A stretch of 64,000 nucleotides of DNA. Source: Nocardiopsis sp. ATB16-24. Lineage in GTDB: Bacteria > Actinomycetota > Actinomycetes > Streptosporangiales > Streptosporangiaceae. Made by a program: the position numbers and the translations under genes. The notes under the pieces are model-generated. The model searched no databases and was not told where the DNA came from. It was given only the letters and a program-made list of their open reading frames with translations. The DNA lies in NCBI RefSeq assembly GCF_030271535.1, contig NZ_JASCXJ010000002.1, positions 310,001 through 374,000 on the forward strand, read 5' to 3'. This document shows positions 16,849 through 25,801 of the stretch, in pieces (position 1 is the stretch's first letter; each line of letters starts with the position of its first letter).

Positions 16849-17048
16849 CCGGCCCTTGAGGCTCTCACACGTGTGCGACACGACCGGGGACCCCCGGTTC
16901 CGGTGCTCTGGCGCCTCTTTCCCGAGGGGATGTCCGGAGTGTCCCGCCTCGACTTCAGGGCTTCGCCGAGAGGGCTCGGGGGCGTTTCAGGGAAGGCCCA
17001 GGGCTGTCCCGGATGGGAATCGTCGTGGGGAGCGGGCAGGGTGGAGAC

Positions 17049-17309
17049 ATGAACGAGAGCTATCAGAACAAGCGCTTCCGACGCAGCGGATCCGACCGTT
17101 ACCTGGCCGGCGTGTGCGGTGGGATCGCCGAGTTCCTCAACATCGACTCCACCATCGTCCGTCTGGTCTTCGTGGTCCTGACGGTCCTCGGCTTCAGCGG
17201 CGTCTTCGTCTACATCCTGGCCTGGCTGATCATGCCGGCCGAGGGCGAGAAGCACTCCCTGCTGGAGCAGATCATCCGTAACTTCCAAGGAAAGCCGAGC
17301 CAGAGCTGA
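17049..17309 (+). CDS. PspC-domain membrane protein
   Basis: An 86-residue protein carrying the PspC domain: KRFRRSGSDRYLAGVCGGIA, then EFLNIDSTIVRLVFVVLTVL and a transmembrane segment GVFVYILAWLIMP. In enterics PspC senses envelope stress through PspB and PspA; stand-alone PspC proteins in actinobacteria have a less defined envelope role. ATG 17049 follows GGTGGAGAC. Confidence 0.9.
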   Translation: MNESYQNKRFRRSGSDRYLAGVCGGIAEFLNIDSTIVRLVFVVLTVLGFSGVFVYILAWLIMPAEGEKHSLLEQIIRNFQGKPSQS

Positions 17310-17474
17310 TGTGGACCCTCAGAGCGCATCCGGGGTGGAAGCGCCGTGAATTGCGTGTTCCGCGGGAGGAGCGCGAGGTCGAGGAGACCCGTGAGACCTC
17401 CGCGGAACACGGCGCCGAACGTCGGCGGATCGGCTGAGCAGGCCGACCGTACGAAGAGTCGAACGTACGAAGAA

Positions 17475-17507
17475 GGGACCCTCCCGTGGGGAAGGGCCCC
17501 GGGTCCC
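17475..17507. terminator. Possible bidirectional terminator
   Basis: GGGACCC (17475-17481) and GGGTCCC (17501-17507) bracket a GC-rich 19-base interior that can form an additional short stem. It lies between the convergent pspC and MFS genes. Confidence 0.35.
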
Positions 17508-17544
17508 GCCCTCAGGAGGGGGACGTGTTCCACCACTGCTCGCC

Positions 17545-18849
17545 CTAGGCGGGCTCCTCGGTCGCGTTCATCCGTTCGATGGTCTCCCCGGCCATCCGTG
17601 ACCACGGAACCGCCAGGAGCAGCGCGCAGAGCACGCCGAGGGCGCCGACCGTCGCGATGACGATGCCGGTGCCGAACTGCTCTGCGAAGAACCCCGCGAT
17701 CAGGATGCCGACACCCTGCGCGGCCTGGAGCCCCGCGGCGACCAGCCCGAAGGCCAGCCCGCGTCCTTCCTTGGGCACGCACAGCACGAACGCGGCGTTG
17801 GCCACGAACTGGTAGGAGGCCGCGACGCCGCACAGGGCCAGGCTCGTCACCATCAGCCACAGGGGCGGGTCGGCCAGCCAGACCAGGAGTGGAACGCTGG
17901 AGAGCACCGCCAGCGGACCGAGCAGACGCATGCGGGTGGGCGGTGCGATGACGCGCGTCAGCACGAGCCCGCCCAGGAAGGCGCCCATCGACGGGCCGGC
18001 CATGAGGAAGCCCGTCGCGGTCGGGCCGGCGCCGACCTCGGCCGCCATGGGGTTGGCCAGGCCGAAGGGGATGCCGTACAGACCCGCCAACCAGGCCATC
18101 AGCGCCAGGGTGCGCAGCCGGGGGTCGCTGAAGACCAGCTTGGCGCCGTCACGGGTCATAACGAGGAAACCGGGACCGCCCTCCGCCTCCGCGCGGGGCG
18201 AGGGGCGCGCTTTGACCCCCATCAGCACGATGAGGGCGGACAGCACGAAGAGCAGGCCGGTCGACATCACGGTGATGTTGGGTCCGGCGAAGGTGACGAT
18301 CACGCCGCCCGCGACCAGACCGGAGAGGATGCCGATCTGCGTGGTCAGTTGGATGATGGCGGTGCTGGCCACGTAACGCTCGCCCTGGACGATCTCGGCC
18401 ATCATCGCCGCTCGCGCCGCGGAGAAGGGGATCGAGGGCACCACCGAGCAGAACAGCAGTATCCAGACGGCCCAGATCGGCATGCCCGGGATACCGATGG
18501 GCACGATGACGAGCGCGCGCACGAGGTCGCAGCTGATCATCACCCGACGGCGGGGGAAGAGGTCGGCCAGTCCGGCGATCAGGGGGCTGATGATCGGCGG
18601 TAGGAAGGTCAGGGCCAGTGTGACGCCTGCGGCCAGTGCTGAACCGGTCACCTGGAAGACGAGGACGCTGGTGGCGATGTTCAGCAGGTTCGTGCCGATC
18701 ATCGACAGGGCGTGCGCGAGCCAGACGGAGCGGAACTCACTGATCGCCATGACGTCGCGGTAACTACTACGCCAGTCATCGTTGTCGGGGGCGCTGGAGG
18801 ACTCGTGGTCTCCGTTGTCAGGTGTGTTCTCGAGGCGCGGATTGGCCAC
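17545..18849 (-). CDS. MFS transporter
   Basis: A 434-residue integral membrane protein with about twelve transmembrane segments. It resembles the MFS efflux group typified by enterobactin exporter EntS and macrolide efflux proteins: FRSVWLAHALSMIGTNLLNI at the first helix, and the cytoplasmic loop GLADLFPRRRVMISCDLVRA between helices 2 and 3. GTG 18849 is preceded by GGGAG with six bases of spacing. The N-terminal 30 residues are acidic and probably cytosolic. Substrate cannot be predicted. Confidence 0.88.
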   Translation of the reverse strand: MANPRLENTPDNGDHESSSAPDNDDWRSSYRDVMAISEFRSVWLAHALSMIGTNLLNIATSVLVFQVTGSALAAGVTLALTFLPPIISPLIAGLADLFPRRRVMISCDLVRALVIVPIGIPGMPIWAVWILLFCSVVPSIPFSAARAAMMAEIVQGERYVASTAIIQLTTQIGILSGLVAGGVIVTFAGPNITVMSTGLLFVLSALIVLMGVKARPSPRAEAEGGPGFLVMTRDGAKLVFSDPRLRTLALMAWLAGLYGIPFGLANPMAAEVGAGPTATGFLMAGPSMGAFLGGLVLTRVIAPPTRMRLLGPLAVLSSVPLLVWLADPPLWLMVTSLALCGVAASYQFVANAAFVLCVPKEGRGLAFGLVAAGLQAAQGVGILIAGFFAEQFGTGIVIATVGALGVLCALLLAVPWSRMAGETIERMNATEEPA

Positions 18850-19102
18850 CCGGCACTCCCTTACTTGTTACAGGGTTGTAATCACGCTGTGTCGTGTCCC
18901 AATGACCAACCGTCCCGGAAGGTGAGCTGGGTCGCAAGCGGTTCGGGGGAATTCGTGGCTGATTCGTTGCTGTGGGTAAGGAGTGTCCAAGTGGATCGAG
19001 TTTTTCCCTCTGGAGATCCGGAGGATCGTCGCGTTCGATGGAGGAGTTCACGTAGGCGATCGCCATGGGTGCGGGCGCGTACGTGAGCATCGTCGCCCAG
19101 GG

Positions 19103-19444
19103 TCACCCCCAGCCCAGTTCGTGCAACCGAGCGTCATCGATTCCGAAATGATGTGCGATCTCGTGCACCACGGTCACCCGTACCTCCTCCACCACCTGTT
19201 CACGTGTCTCACAGAAGGCACAGATGTTGCGCCGATAGATGAAGATCTGGTCGGGCAGCACACCGAAGTAGGCGTCTCCCCGCTCGGTCAGCGGGATGCC
19301 CTCGTACAGGCCCAGCAGCCCCTCCGGGGACTCGTCCTGGACGGTGATCACCACGTTGTCCATCAGTTTCGCCAGTTCGGGCGGGATCTGGTCCAAGGCG
19401 TCGGCGACCAGTTCCTCGAACTCCCTGTGTGTCAGTTCCACCAC
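19103..19444 (-). CDS. Zincin-like metallopeptidase family protein
   Basis: A 113-residue protein with the HExxH zinc motif in TVVHEIAHHFGIDDARL near the C-terminus and the conserved lead-in LLGLYEGIPLTERGDAYFGV. This is the small zincin family found through actinobacteria and proteobacteria; substrates are unknown. The start is one of two tandem GTG codons (19444 or 19441); neither has a strong ribosome binding site. It is divergent from the metallophosphoesterase gene with about 100 bp between. Confidence 0.85.
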   Translation of the reverse strand: MVELTHREFEELVADALDQIPPELAKLMDNVVITVQDESPEGLLGLYEGIPLTERGDAYFGVLPDQIFIYRRNICAFCETREQVVEEVRVTVVHEIAHHFGIDDARLHELGWG

Positions 19445-19545
19445 ACCGCCATTGTGCTGTCTGGGCGGGACCGGCTGGAAGCGACATAACACTCTGGAGG
19501 GGAGGAAATATTGGGAACGGCCCTCCACGACGGCATGATGGGGAT

Positions 19546-21081
19546 GTGTTGTCTTGGGAAGCGATCCGCGGGTACGACCTCCGTGGAGCCCTCCAGCGGC
19601 TCCGCGGCACCTTCGACCGGCTGCGCAGAGGGCGTGCGTGGAGGTGGGGATGTGTCGTCTTGGCGGGGTTGGCCGGAGGCTGGCTGGGCCTGGCCCTGGG
19701 CGGCCAGGTCCTCACCCCCATCGGGCCGGCGGACGTCACCCTGGGGCTGAGTCCCCAGTGGCACGGTGAGACGGTCGTCAACGTGGCCCCGCTGGGGCAG
19801 TTGGCGTTCGACACCCACAGCGCCCCCCTCAAACTCGAGGCGACCATCTCCGACATCCGACTGTCCGCGGCGGAGGAGGCCTTCGCCGACCCCGACGCCA
19901 TCAACCGCATGGCCGCGGGCATCGGCTCGGACCTGCGTGACGGTGTGATCGACCTGGTGGTGCGTGCGCTGCTCGCCGCGTCCCTGGGCGCGGCCGTGGT
20001 GGGGCTGCTGCTCTTCCGGAACGTGTGGCGCGCCCTGGCCAGCGCGGGCGTGTCGCTGGGCGTGCTCGTGGCCTCCGGCGCCGTGGCCGCCAACACCTTC
20101 AACCCCAGCGCCATCGCCGAGCCTCGCTACACGGGCCTGATCGCGGGCGCCCCGCAGGTGGTGGGCAGCGTCGAGGAGGTGGTGGGCCGGTTCAGCCAGT
20201 ACCAGGAGCAGTTGGCGGGACTGGTCGGCAACGTCGCGACGCTCTACGAGGCCACCTCCTCCCTGCCGGTGTACGAGGAGGACGAGTCGGTGATCCGTGT
20301 GCTGCACGTGTCCGACATCCAACTGAACCCGGCCTCGTGGAGCATCATCCGCACCCTGCTGGAGCAGTACGGGGTGGACATGGTGGTGGACTCCGGGGAC
20401 CTCACCGACCGGGGCAGCGCGGCCGAGGACGTGTTCGCCGACGAGATCGGCGGCCTGGACGTTCCGTACGTGTGGGTACGCGGTCAGCACGACTCCATGG
20501 GCACGCAGCGCGCGGTGGAGGCCCAGGAGAACGCCGTGGTCCTGGACGGCGACGTCCGGGAGGTCGGCGGACTGACCTTCTACGGGTCGGGGGATCCCAG
20601 ATTCACCCCGGACGCCACCAGGCTCAACCCGGACGCCGCCGGAGTGGCCGCCCAGGGCGAGGAGGAGGCCGCGGAGGTGATCGACTCCAAGGAGGACGTG
20701 GACGTGGTCCTGATGCACACGCGTACACAGGCGGAGGCGTTCGACGGTGTGGCCCCGCTGGTGCTGACGGGCGGCGAGCACATACGGTCCACCTACCTGA
20801 CCGACCTGGGAACCAGGTTCCTGGTGCAGGGGTCCACCGGAGGCGCGGGGTTGAGTGGTCTTGATCACGGCTCGGGTCGCCCGACCCCCTACCAGGCCTC
20901 GGTGCTGTACTTCGACGCCGAGACCGGGCGCCTCCAGGCCCGCGACGACATTGACCTCGGCGGCGTGGGGCTCACGTCCGCACAGGTGGAGCGGCAGATC
21001 GAGCCCGAACCGCAACGTCCGGTGGGCGAACCCGAGGAGAGCCCCGAGGACGAGGCGACCGAGGCCGAGCGCACACCCTGA
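19546..21081 (+). CDS. Membrane-anchored metallophosphoesterase
   Basis: A 511-residue protein. Transmembrane segments near residues 30-50 and 145-190 (LLAASLGAAVVGLLLF, VSLGVLVASGAVAANTF) precede a calcineurin-like phosphoesterase domain with the metal motifs HVSDIQLNPASW, DSGDLTDRG, VRGQHDS and VLMHTR. The canonical GNHD block is GQHD here. The C-terminus is an acidic, Pro-rich tail (EPQRPVGEPEESPED). GTG 19546 lies four bases behind GGGG. Substrate is unknown; such proteins often act on nucleotides or envelope phosphoesters. Confidence 0.86.
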   Translation: MLSWEAIRGYDLRGALQRLRGTFDRLRRGRAWRWGCVVLAGLAGGWLGLALGGQVLTPIGPADVTLGLSPQWHGETVVNVAPLGQLAFDTHSAPLKLEATISDIRLSAAEEAFADPDAINRMAAGIGSDLRDGVIDLVVRALLAASLGAAVVGLLLFRNVWRALASAGVSLGVLVASGAVAANTFNPSAIAEPRYTGLIAGAPQVVGSVEEVVGRFSQYQEQLAGLVGNVATLYEATSSLPVYEEDESVIRVLHVSDIQLNPASWSIIRTLLEQYGVDMVVDSGDLTDRGSAAEDVFADEIGGLDVPYVWVRGQHDSMGTQRAVEAQENAVVLDGDVREVGGLTFYGSGDPRFTPDATRLNPDAAGVAAQGEEEAAEVIDSKEDVDVVLMHTRTQAEAFDGVAPLVLTGGEHIRSTYLTDLGTRFLVQGSTGGAGLSGLDHGSGRPTPYQASVLYFDAETGRLQARDDIDLGGVGLTSAQVERQIEPEPQRPVGEPEESPEDEATEAERTP

Positions 21082-21186
21082 CATGTGCGTTCCTCAGGGA
21101 GCGTGGACCGGAAGAGGAGGGGTGTGTTGGGCATGACCGCTTTGGTGTTGGTCGGGTATCTCCCCTATGCTTGACCTGTCACACGG

Positions 21187-21259
21187 GCCCCCATCGTCTA
21201 GCGGCCTAGGACGCCGCCCTTTCAAGGCGGTAGCGCGGGTTCGAATCCCGTTGGGGGTA
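21187..21259 (+). tRNA. tRNA-Glu (anticodon TTC)
   Basis: 73-nt cloverleaf with acceptor GCCCCCA/TGGGGGT, anticodon arm CCGCC-CTTTCAA-GGCGG and T-arm GCGGG-TTCGAAT-CCCGT. First of three tRNAs in a row. Confidence 0.93.
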
Positions 21260-21346
21260 CGAGGCGGTTCGAGCACTGCCGAGGATCTGGCAGAATGGGA
21301 ACCGCAGCAACGCGCAGGCCACGGGTCGGCGTGACAATAGAATCAA

Positions 21347-21421
21347 GGTCCTGTGGAGCAGTTAGGAGTGCTCGCCACCCTGTCAAGGTGGAGGCCGCGG
21401 GTTCAAATCCCGTCAGGACCG
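21347..21421 (+). tRNA. tRNA-Asp (anticodon GTC)
   Basis: 75-nt cloverleaf, acceptor GGTCCTG/CAGGACC, anticodon loop CTGTCAA. It is identical over its length to the second copy at 28855-28929. Confidence 0.93.
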
Positions 21422-21446
21422 CCGCCGCCGAGCGATCGGCGGATGC

Positions 21447-21520
21447 GGCTAGGTAGCTCAGTTGGTACGAGCGTCCGCCTGAAAAGCGGAAGGTCGGCGG
21501 TTCGACCCCGCCCCTAGCCA
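21447..21520 (+). tRNA. tRNA-Phe (anticodon GAA)
   Basis: 74-nt cloverleaf, acceptor GGCTAGG/CCTAGCC, anticodon loop CTGAAAA. An integrase gene ends 76 bases downstream, so this is the probable attachment target of the decayed element that follows. Confidence 0.92.
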
Positions 21521-21538
21521 CCCAGACTGAGCAGCACG

Positions 21539-21572
21539 AACGCCCGGAAGCCGATAGGCCCCGGGCGTTTTT
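21539..21572 (+). terminator. Rho-independent terminator of the tRNA cluster
   Basis: AACGCCCGG pairs with CCGGGCGTT and is followed by a run of five T. It terminates the tRNA-Phe transcript and lies just before the convergent integrase gene. Confidence 0.85.
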
Positions 21573-21596
21573 GACAGCTACGCGACAGCAACCCGG

Positions 21597-22973
21597 TCAT
21601 CCGAGTGCGTCCCCGAGCTTGCCCAGCGCCCGCCGCTTGTCATCGAGCGAGGCGTGCGCGTAGATGGTCATCGTGACCCCGATGTCGCTGTGGCCGACGA
21701 TCTCCCGGACCACCTGCGGCGGCACCTCCAGGTTCAGCAGCAGCGTCACGCACGTGTGCCGCAGGTCGTGGAAACGCATCCCCTCCAGGCTGGCTGCCCG
21801 CCGCAGCGGCTCCCAGCTCCGGCGCAGGTTGTCCGGCTCTAGGGGAGTCCCTCTGCGGGAGGGGAAGACCAGCCCGTATTCCTCCCAGTCGGGGAAGGCG
21901 TCCGAGCGTTCGAGGAACTGCCGCTTCCTGTGCGCCTTGAGTGCGTCCGCGCAGATACCGGGGAGCGGCACGGTCCGCGCCGAGTCCTCCGTCTTGGGCG
22001 GCACCAGGGACAGCTTCCCGCCGACCCGTTGCAGGGTGTGGACCACCTCCAGGCGTTCCGCCTCCAGGTCGATGTCACACCAGCGCAGCCCGAGCAGTTC
22101 ACCCCGCCGCAGGCCCAGGCACAGCGCCAGGACGTACAGGGCGTGGAACCGGTCGTTCTCCGACGCCTTGAGCAGACGCCGGGACTGGGCGACGTCCAGG
22201 CCCCGGTTCACCGCGTAGCGCGGCGGCGAGACCTTGACCAGGGACGCCACGTTGCGCGGGATCAGCTCCTCCCGCACCGCGGTCTGTAGGGCGTTACGCA
22301 GCACGGCGTGGATCGACTGCACCATGCGCGCCGACAGCCGGTGCCCACAGCACTCGGGCCGGGGGAGCGCGCAGCAGCGGGGTTCGTCCCGGGCGGCGTC
22401 GGTGCCGTTGCGGCAGCACTGGCACAGTTGCCGAATGTTCGTGACGAAGGTCCGCACGTCCCGCGCGGTGAGCTTGGCCGGCCGTTTCTTCCCCAGGACG
22501 GAGACGAGGTAGCGGCGGATGACGCCTTCGTACCCCTGCACCGTTTTGGGGCGGCGTTCGGCGCGCACGACGTGTTCCAGCCAGTAGTCCAGGTACTCGG
22601 CCGACGCCGTTCCTGTGACGGCGAGGCGGTCCCGTTCGGCGATGACCATCGCCCGCTGTTCCACCCAGGCCTGTTGCTCCTCGGTGGGCTGGTCGGGTTC
22701 CACCACGGGTTCGGTGGTCAGGTGCCAGCCCTCCTCACACTGGGTCCGCCGCAGCGACCTCTTCCGCTTGGCGCAGGCAGGACACCGCGATTCCAGCGTG
22801 GACCCGCACGGAACGTCGATCACCTCGGTTTGGCCCGTGGCTATGTCGGTACGTCTGAGGGAGACCGGCCGTATGCACGCCCCCTTGTCGGCGGCGATTT
22901 GTTCGGCGATCTCACGCGCCAAGGGTTGAGCCAGACGCTCAGCCCGAGTGCTCTTGCCCGTGGGAGTCGGCAT
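21597..22973 (-). CDS. int: Tyrosine recombinase with replication-initiator-like N-terminus
   Basis: A 458-residue protein of two parts. Residues 120-458 are a tyrosine integrase: SAM-like domain (YLDYWLEHVVRAERRPKTV), then R in CLGLRRGELLGLRW, H-x-x-R in FHDLRHTCVTLLL and Y in GVTMTIYAHASLDD. Residues 30-110 (DKGACIRPVSLRRTD, PCGSTLESRCPACAKRKR, QCEEGWHLTTEPV) do not look like an integrase arm domain. They resemble, from memory, the Cys-rich N-terminus of AICE replication initiators. A second Cys-rich insert (QCCRNGTDAARDEPRCCALP) sits inside the core-binding domain. The order matches AICEs (tra, rep, xis, int, tRNA), so a deletion fusing rep to int is the likely origin. ATG 22973 has GGGGG upstream. 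Confidence 0.85.
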   Translation of the reverse strand: MPTPTGKSTRAERLAQPLAREIAEQIAADKGACIRPVSLRRTDIATGQTEVIDVPCGSTLESRCPACAKRKRSLRRTQCEEGWHLTTEPVVEPDQPTEEQQAWVEQRAMVIAERDRLAVTGTASAEYLDYWLEHVVRAERRPKTVQGYEGVIRRYLVSVLGKKRPAKLTARDVRTFVTNIRQLCQCCRNGTDAARDEPRCCALPRPECCGHRLSARMVQSIHAVLRNALQTAVREELIPRNVASLVKVSPPRYAVNRGLDVAQSRRLLKASENDRFHALYVLALCLGLRRGELLGLRWCDIDLEAERLEVVHTLQRVGGKLSLVPPKTEDSARTVPLPGICADALKAHRKRQFLERSDAFPDWEEYGLVFPSRRGTPLEPDNLRRSWEPLRRAASLEGMRFHDLRHTCVTLLLNLEVPPQVVREIVGHSDIGVTMTIYAHASLDDKRRALGKLGDALG

Positions 22974-23007
22974 CAGAGCCCCCCGACAGCAACCGCGAGG
23001 TGAAACG

Positions 23008-23232
23008 ATGAAGCCGCTCTATCTGGGCTGGCTGTACCTGTCTTTCGGTCTGCTCTGGGCCGGTGGAGGCATCACACAACTGTGGTTCGCGGAGCAGACC
23101 ACTCATCTGTGGTTCTATCCGATTCCCGCGCTGGGTTTCTCGGCCATCGGGGTCGTTTGCTTCCGTCAGCATCGACAGGCGCGCTCTCAAGCCGCCTCCT
23201 CAGGTGAAGAAGCGGAGGAGCCCGACGCGTAA
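23008..23232 (+). CDS. Small two-helix membrane protein
   Basis: A 74-residue protein with two hydrophobic segments (YLGWLYLSFGLLWAGGGI and WFYPIPALGFSAIGVVCF) and a polar tail ending in EEAEEPDA. ATG 23008 is preceded by GAGGTGAAACG. It points away from the integrase, between int and the tra pseudogene. No family is recognised. Small membrane proteins are common in conjugative modules, but this role is inference. Confidence 0.6.
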   Translation: MKPLYLGWLYLSFGLLWAGGGITQLWFAEQTTHLWFYPIPALGFSAIGVVCFRQHRQARSQAASSGEEAEEPDA

Positions 23233-23235
23233 CCC

Positions 23236-23961
23236 TCAGCCATGGCGGTGATGTCCTCGTCCGAGACGCAGGAACGCCACCTCATCGAGCAGCACCACGA
23301 CGAACGGGTCATCGGTGGTCGGGATGTGGGAGCGCTGTTCTCCCACGTAGTGTTCGGCCCGCTGCCGCCTGTCGGCCACGGCCCGTTCCAGCGAGGCCAC
23401 GGCGGATTCGCCGTCGTCGGCGTAGTGCGCGAACAGGTCCTTCCCGTGGGTCGGCTCCATGCGCTTGGGCTCGATCGCCCGCACCTGCGCCGTCCCGTCG
23501 GCCAGGAAGAGGAGCGTGGTCCAGAACGTGGACCGAATCACCGATTCCTTGCCGGTCTCGGTCATCCCGACCACGAGCACTCGAGTTCCGAACAGCCGTG
23601 GCAGTCACGAGGAGCCGTCTTCACGTCTTCCCATGACCAAAGGCGTCGAGGTCCACGTGGTGGGTCATCGGGAAGACGTTGATCGCCTTGGCCAGGGGGT
23701 CGTGGTGGGGGAGGCCCAAGGTGATGTCCACGGGCCGTTGGTCTCGACGCGGCGGGAGGGGATAGCGAAGCCGTGCGCCGGTTCGGTAACGCGGTGCTCA
23801 GAGTCGGCCGGGGAGGTTTCGGTGACGAATGAGACGCGTACCTGGCCGACCCATGAGTCACACCGGCGCGGCGGACACGGGCGAATAGTGGCGTTCCTGT
23901 AGAACTCTGTCAGTCCGGAGGTCGCCGGCACGGGTTGCCAGTGGCGCCTGTACACCGCCAC
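23236..23961 (-). pseudogene. Decayed FtsK/Tra conjugative translocase
   Basis: Fragments of an AICE Tra protein are spread over different frames. From the right: MAVYRRHWQPVPATSGL and AHGFAIPSRRVE in one frame; VDITLGLPHHDPLAKAINV in a second, ending at a stop; EDGSS-stop-LPRLFGTRVLVVGMTETGKES, where a TGA replaces an expected Trp; then QVRAIEPKRMEPTHGKDLFA and the Walker B region FVVVLLDEVAFL before the frame is lost again. Walker A reads GMTETGKES, one step away from the usual GATGAGKGS. The C-terminal half of the translocase is missing. At least two frameshifts and one nonsense change make it non-functional. Confidence 0.82.
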
Positions 23962-23998
23962 GTGCCATCAGCAAGCGAGCAGACGCAGGGTGGCGTAG

Positions 23999-24418
23999 GT
24001 GCGGCAAGGGTCCGGCAAGGTTCGCCACCACACCAGGAACACCACGGCAACTGTGTCTCACCGGCAGGCGGGGTTGTGCAAGCGCGCGGTCCATCACAGG
24101 TGGTTCTACGGCCGCCCCGATCAGGTCACGGTTGTGCGCGCGTTCGTCGTCGATCGCCCGGTGGTGGACGATGCCGTACTACTCACGAGCGAGCTGGCGA
24201 CCAAGGCCGTCCAGCACACGCCGTCCAATCTTCCGGGAGCAGGGTTCGGCGTCCTCATCGAGCACGAGCACGGCCACAGCGTGCGCGTCACCGTGCAGGA
24301 TGGCGGCTCGTATTTCGACGCCCCGTATGTGGCGCAGCCCGAACCCGACGCCGAACACGGTACGGGTGCGGTCGCGGTGTCTGTTTGCTGTAGCTGCGAA
24401 GTGCCGGCGAACTGCTAG
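23999..24418 (+). pseudogene. Degenerate anti-sigma-type ATPase gene
   Basis: The frame carries the start of an HATPase_c regulatory protein: FYGRPDQVTVVRAFVVDRP and LLTSELATKAVQHTPSNLPG. The N-box asparagine, normally in a TNAVRHT-like motif, is lysine here (ATKAVQHT). After VTVQDGGS the sequence turns into EHGTGAVAVSVCCSCE, where the family has HGRGL-like G2 box residues, and ends early. The loss of key ATP-binding residues suggests decay, although a small diverged protein of 139 residues cannot be excluded. The following 290 bases hold no supported gene. Confidence 0.55.
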
Positions 24419-24709
24419 TGGCGCCAAGTCTTGCAGTTGGGACCGAGGCAAGCTTAGAGGGCGCTGGTGTGGCGGCGAAGTCGCCGAGTTGGGCTGTAGG
24501 GGATCAGGGCGGCGGCGCAAGTGCCGTCGCTCGGGCTGCGGGAGGAGGCCCCGCCCCTCGACCCGGCTCCGCCGCACAGGGGCGCGTCGTACGCGTGAAA
24601 CCGCACGTAGTGGCATACGAGGGGTCGTACCGGCGGAATAGAGCACAGCCGGCGGGGGCTGTCCCTGGTGTACGCCCCTGACTTTCGCGAGCATAAGGAA
24701 ACTCCGACG

Positions 24710-25699
24710 TTGTCTGTGCCCTTGAGCATCCTCGACCTGGTCTCCATCTCCGACGGGTCCACCGCCAGTGAGGCCATCGCCGCCTCGATGGAGTCCGCGC
24801 GCCACGCCGATCAGCTGGGCTATCACCGACTCTGGTTCGCCGAGCACCACAACACCCCCAACCTCGCGGCCAGCGCCACCGCCCTGCTGATCTCCCAGGC
24901 CGCCTCGGTCACCGAGCGGATCCGGGTCGGTTCCGGTGGGGTGATGCTGCCCAACCACGCTCCGCTGATGGTGGCCGAGCAGTACGGGACCCTGGCCAAC
25001 ATGCACGGGAACCGGATCGACCTGGGTCTGGGACGGGCTCCGGGAACGGACATGATGACCGCGAAGGCGTTGAGCCGGTCCTCCGCCGAGCCGCAGGCCT
25101 TCGCCCAGAACATCTACGACATGCAGGGCTGGTTCGGTGAGAACGGAACCGCCCACAGCGTTCCCATCGTGTCCGCCGTGTCGGCCGGGACCGAGGTGCC
25201 CATCTGGGTGCTCGGATCGACGGTCAACGGCGCCTCCATCGCCGGGCAGTTGGGGCTGCCGTTCTCCGTGGCCTCGCATTTCGCCCCGGACCAGCTCGAC
25301 GACGCCATCCAGGTGTACCGGAACGCCTTCACCACCGATGCTCCCACCGCCCAGATCGACGAGCCCTACGTGATGGCCGGGATCAACGTCATGGTGGCCG
25401 ACACCGACGAGGAGGCGCAGCGGCAGTTCACCGTCGTGGAGCAGATGTTCCTCGACATCCAGACCGGGAAGCGGAGGAAGATCCAGCCTCCGGTGGATCC
25501 GGAGACGCTCGCCGGACAGGGCGTTCGCGACCACCCCATGCTGCGGATCAAGGCCGTCGGCGCGCCTCAGACGGTGAAGGCGCGGATGGAGGAGTTCGTG
25601 GAGCGCACCGGCGCCGATGAGCTCATCACCGTCACCTACGCGTACGACCCCGCCGTGCGGGACCGTTCGCTGCAACTGCTCGCCAAGACCTGGTTCTGA
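24710..25699 (+). CDS. LLM-class flavin-dependent oxidoreductase
   Basis: A 329-residue TIM-barrel flavoprotein of the luciferase-like family. Diagnostic stretches are LGYHRLWFAEHHNTPNLA, RIRVGSGGVMLPNHAPLMV and RIDLGLGRAPGTD. It is closest in style to the MsnO8-type monooxygenases that use FMNH2 and O2 on small substrates. TTG 24710 is chosen because AAGGA lies ten bases upstream; GTG 24716 and 24668 are alternatives. It marks the return to ordinary chromosome after the decayed element. Confidence 0.88.
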   Translation: MSVPLSILDLVSISDGSTASEAIAASMESARHADQLGYHRLWFAEHHNTPNLAASATALLISQAASVTERIRVGSGGVMLPNHAPLMVAEQYGTLANMHGNRIDLGLGRAPGTDMMTAKALSRSSAEPQAFAQNIYDMQGWFGENGTAHSVPIVSAVSAGTEVPIWVLGSTVNGASIAGQLGLPFSVASHFAPDQLDDAIQVYRNAFTTDAPTAQIDEPYVMAGINVMVADTDEEAQRQFTVVEQMFLDIQTGKRRKIQPPVDPETLAGQGVRDHPMLRIKAVGAPQTVKARMEEFVERTGADELITVTYAYDPAVRDRSLQLLAKTWF

Positions 25700-25801
25700 C
25701 CCGGTGGGGCTCTTCGTCGACGGCGCGAGACCGGAGCGCGCCCCTTCGCCTCTGGCTCCCGCGCGGAGCGAGGCAAGGCCACGTGTGCGGCTGGAGGTCC
25801 G

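Noticed and set aside
19432-21084. A 550-residue open frame opposite the metallophosphoesterase
   Set aside because: It is rich in His, Arg and Val with no domain, and is the mirror of a high-GC gene whose plus-strand product has clear metal-binding motifs.
21597-24700. Search for a displaced tRNA-Phe 3' half at the far end of the decayed element
   Set aside because: No copy of the T-arm and acceptor 3' strand of tRNA-Phe was found by eye up to 24700, so the element boundary could not be set.
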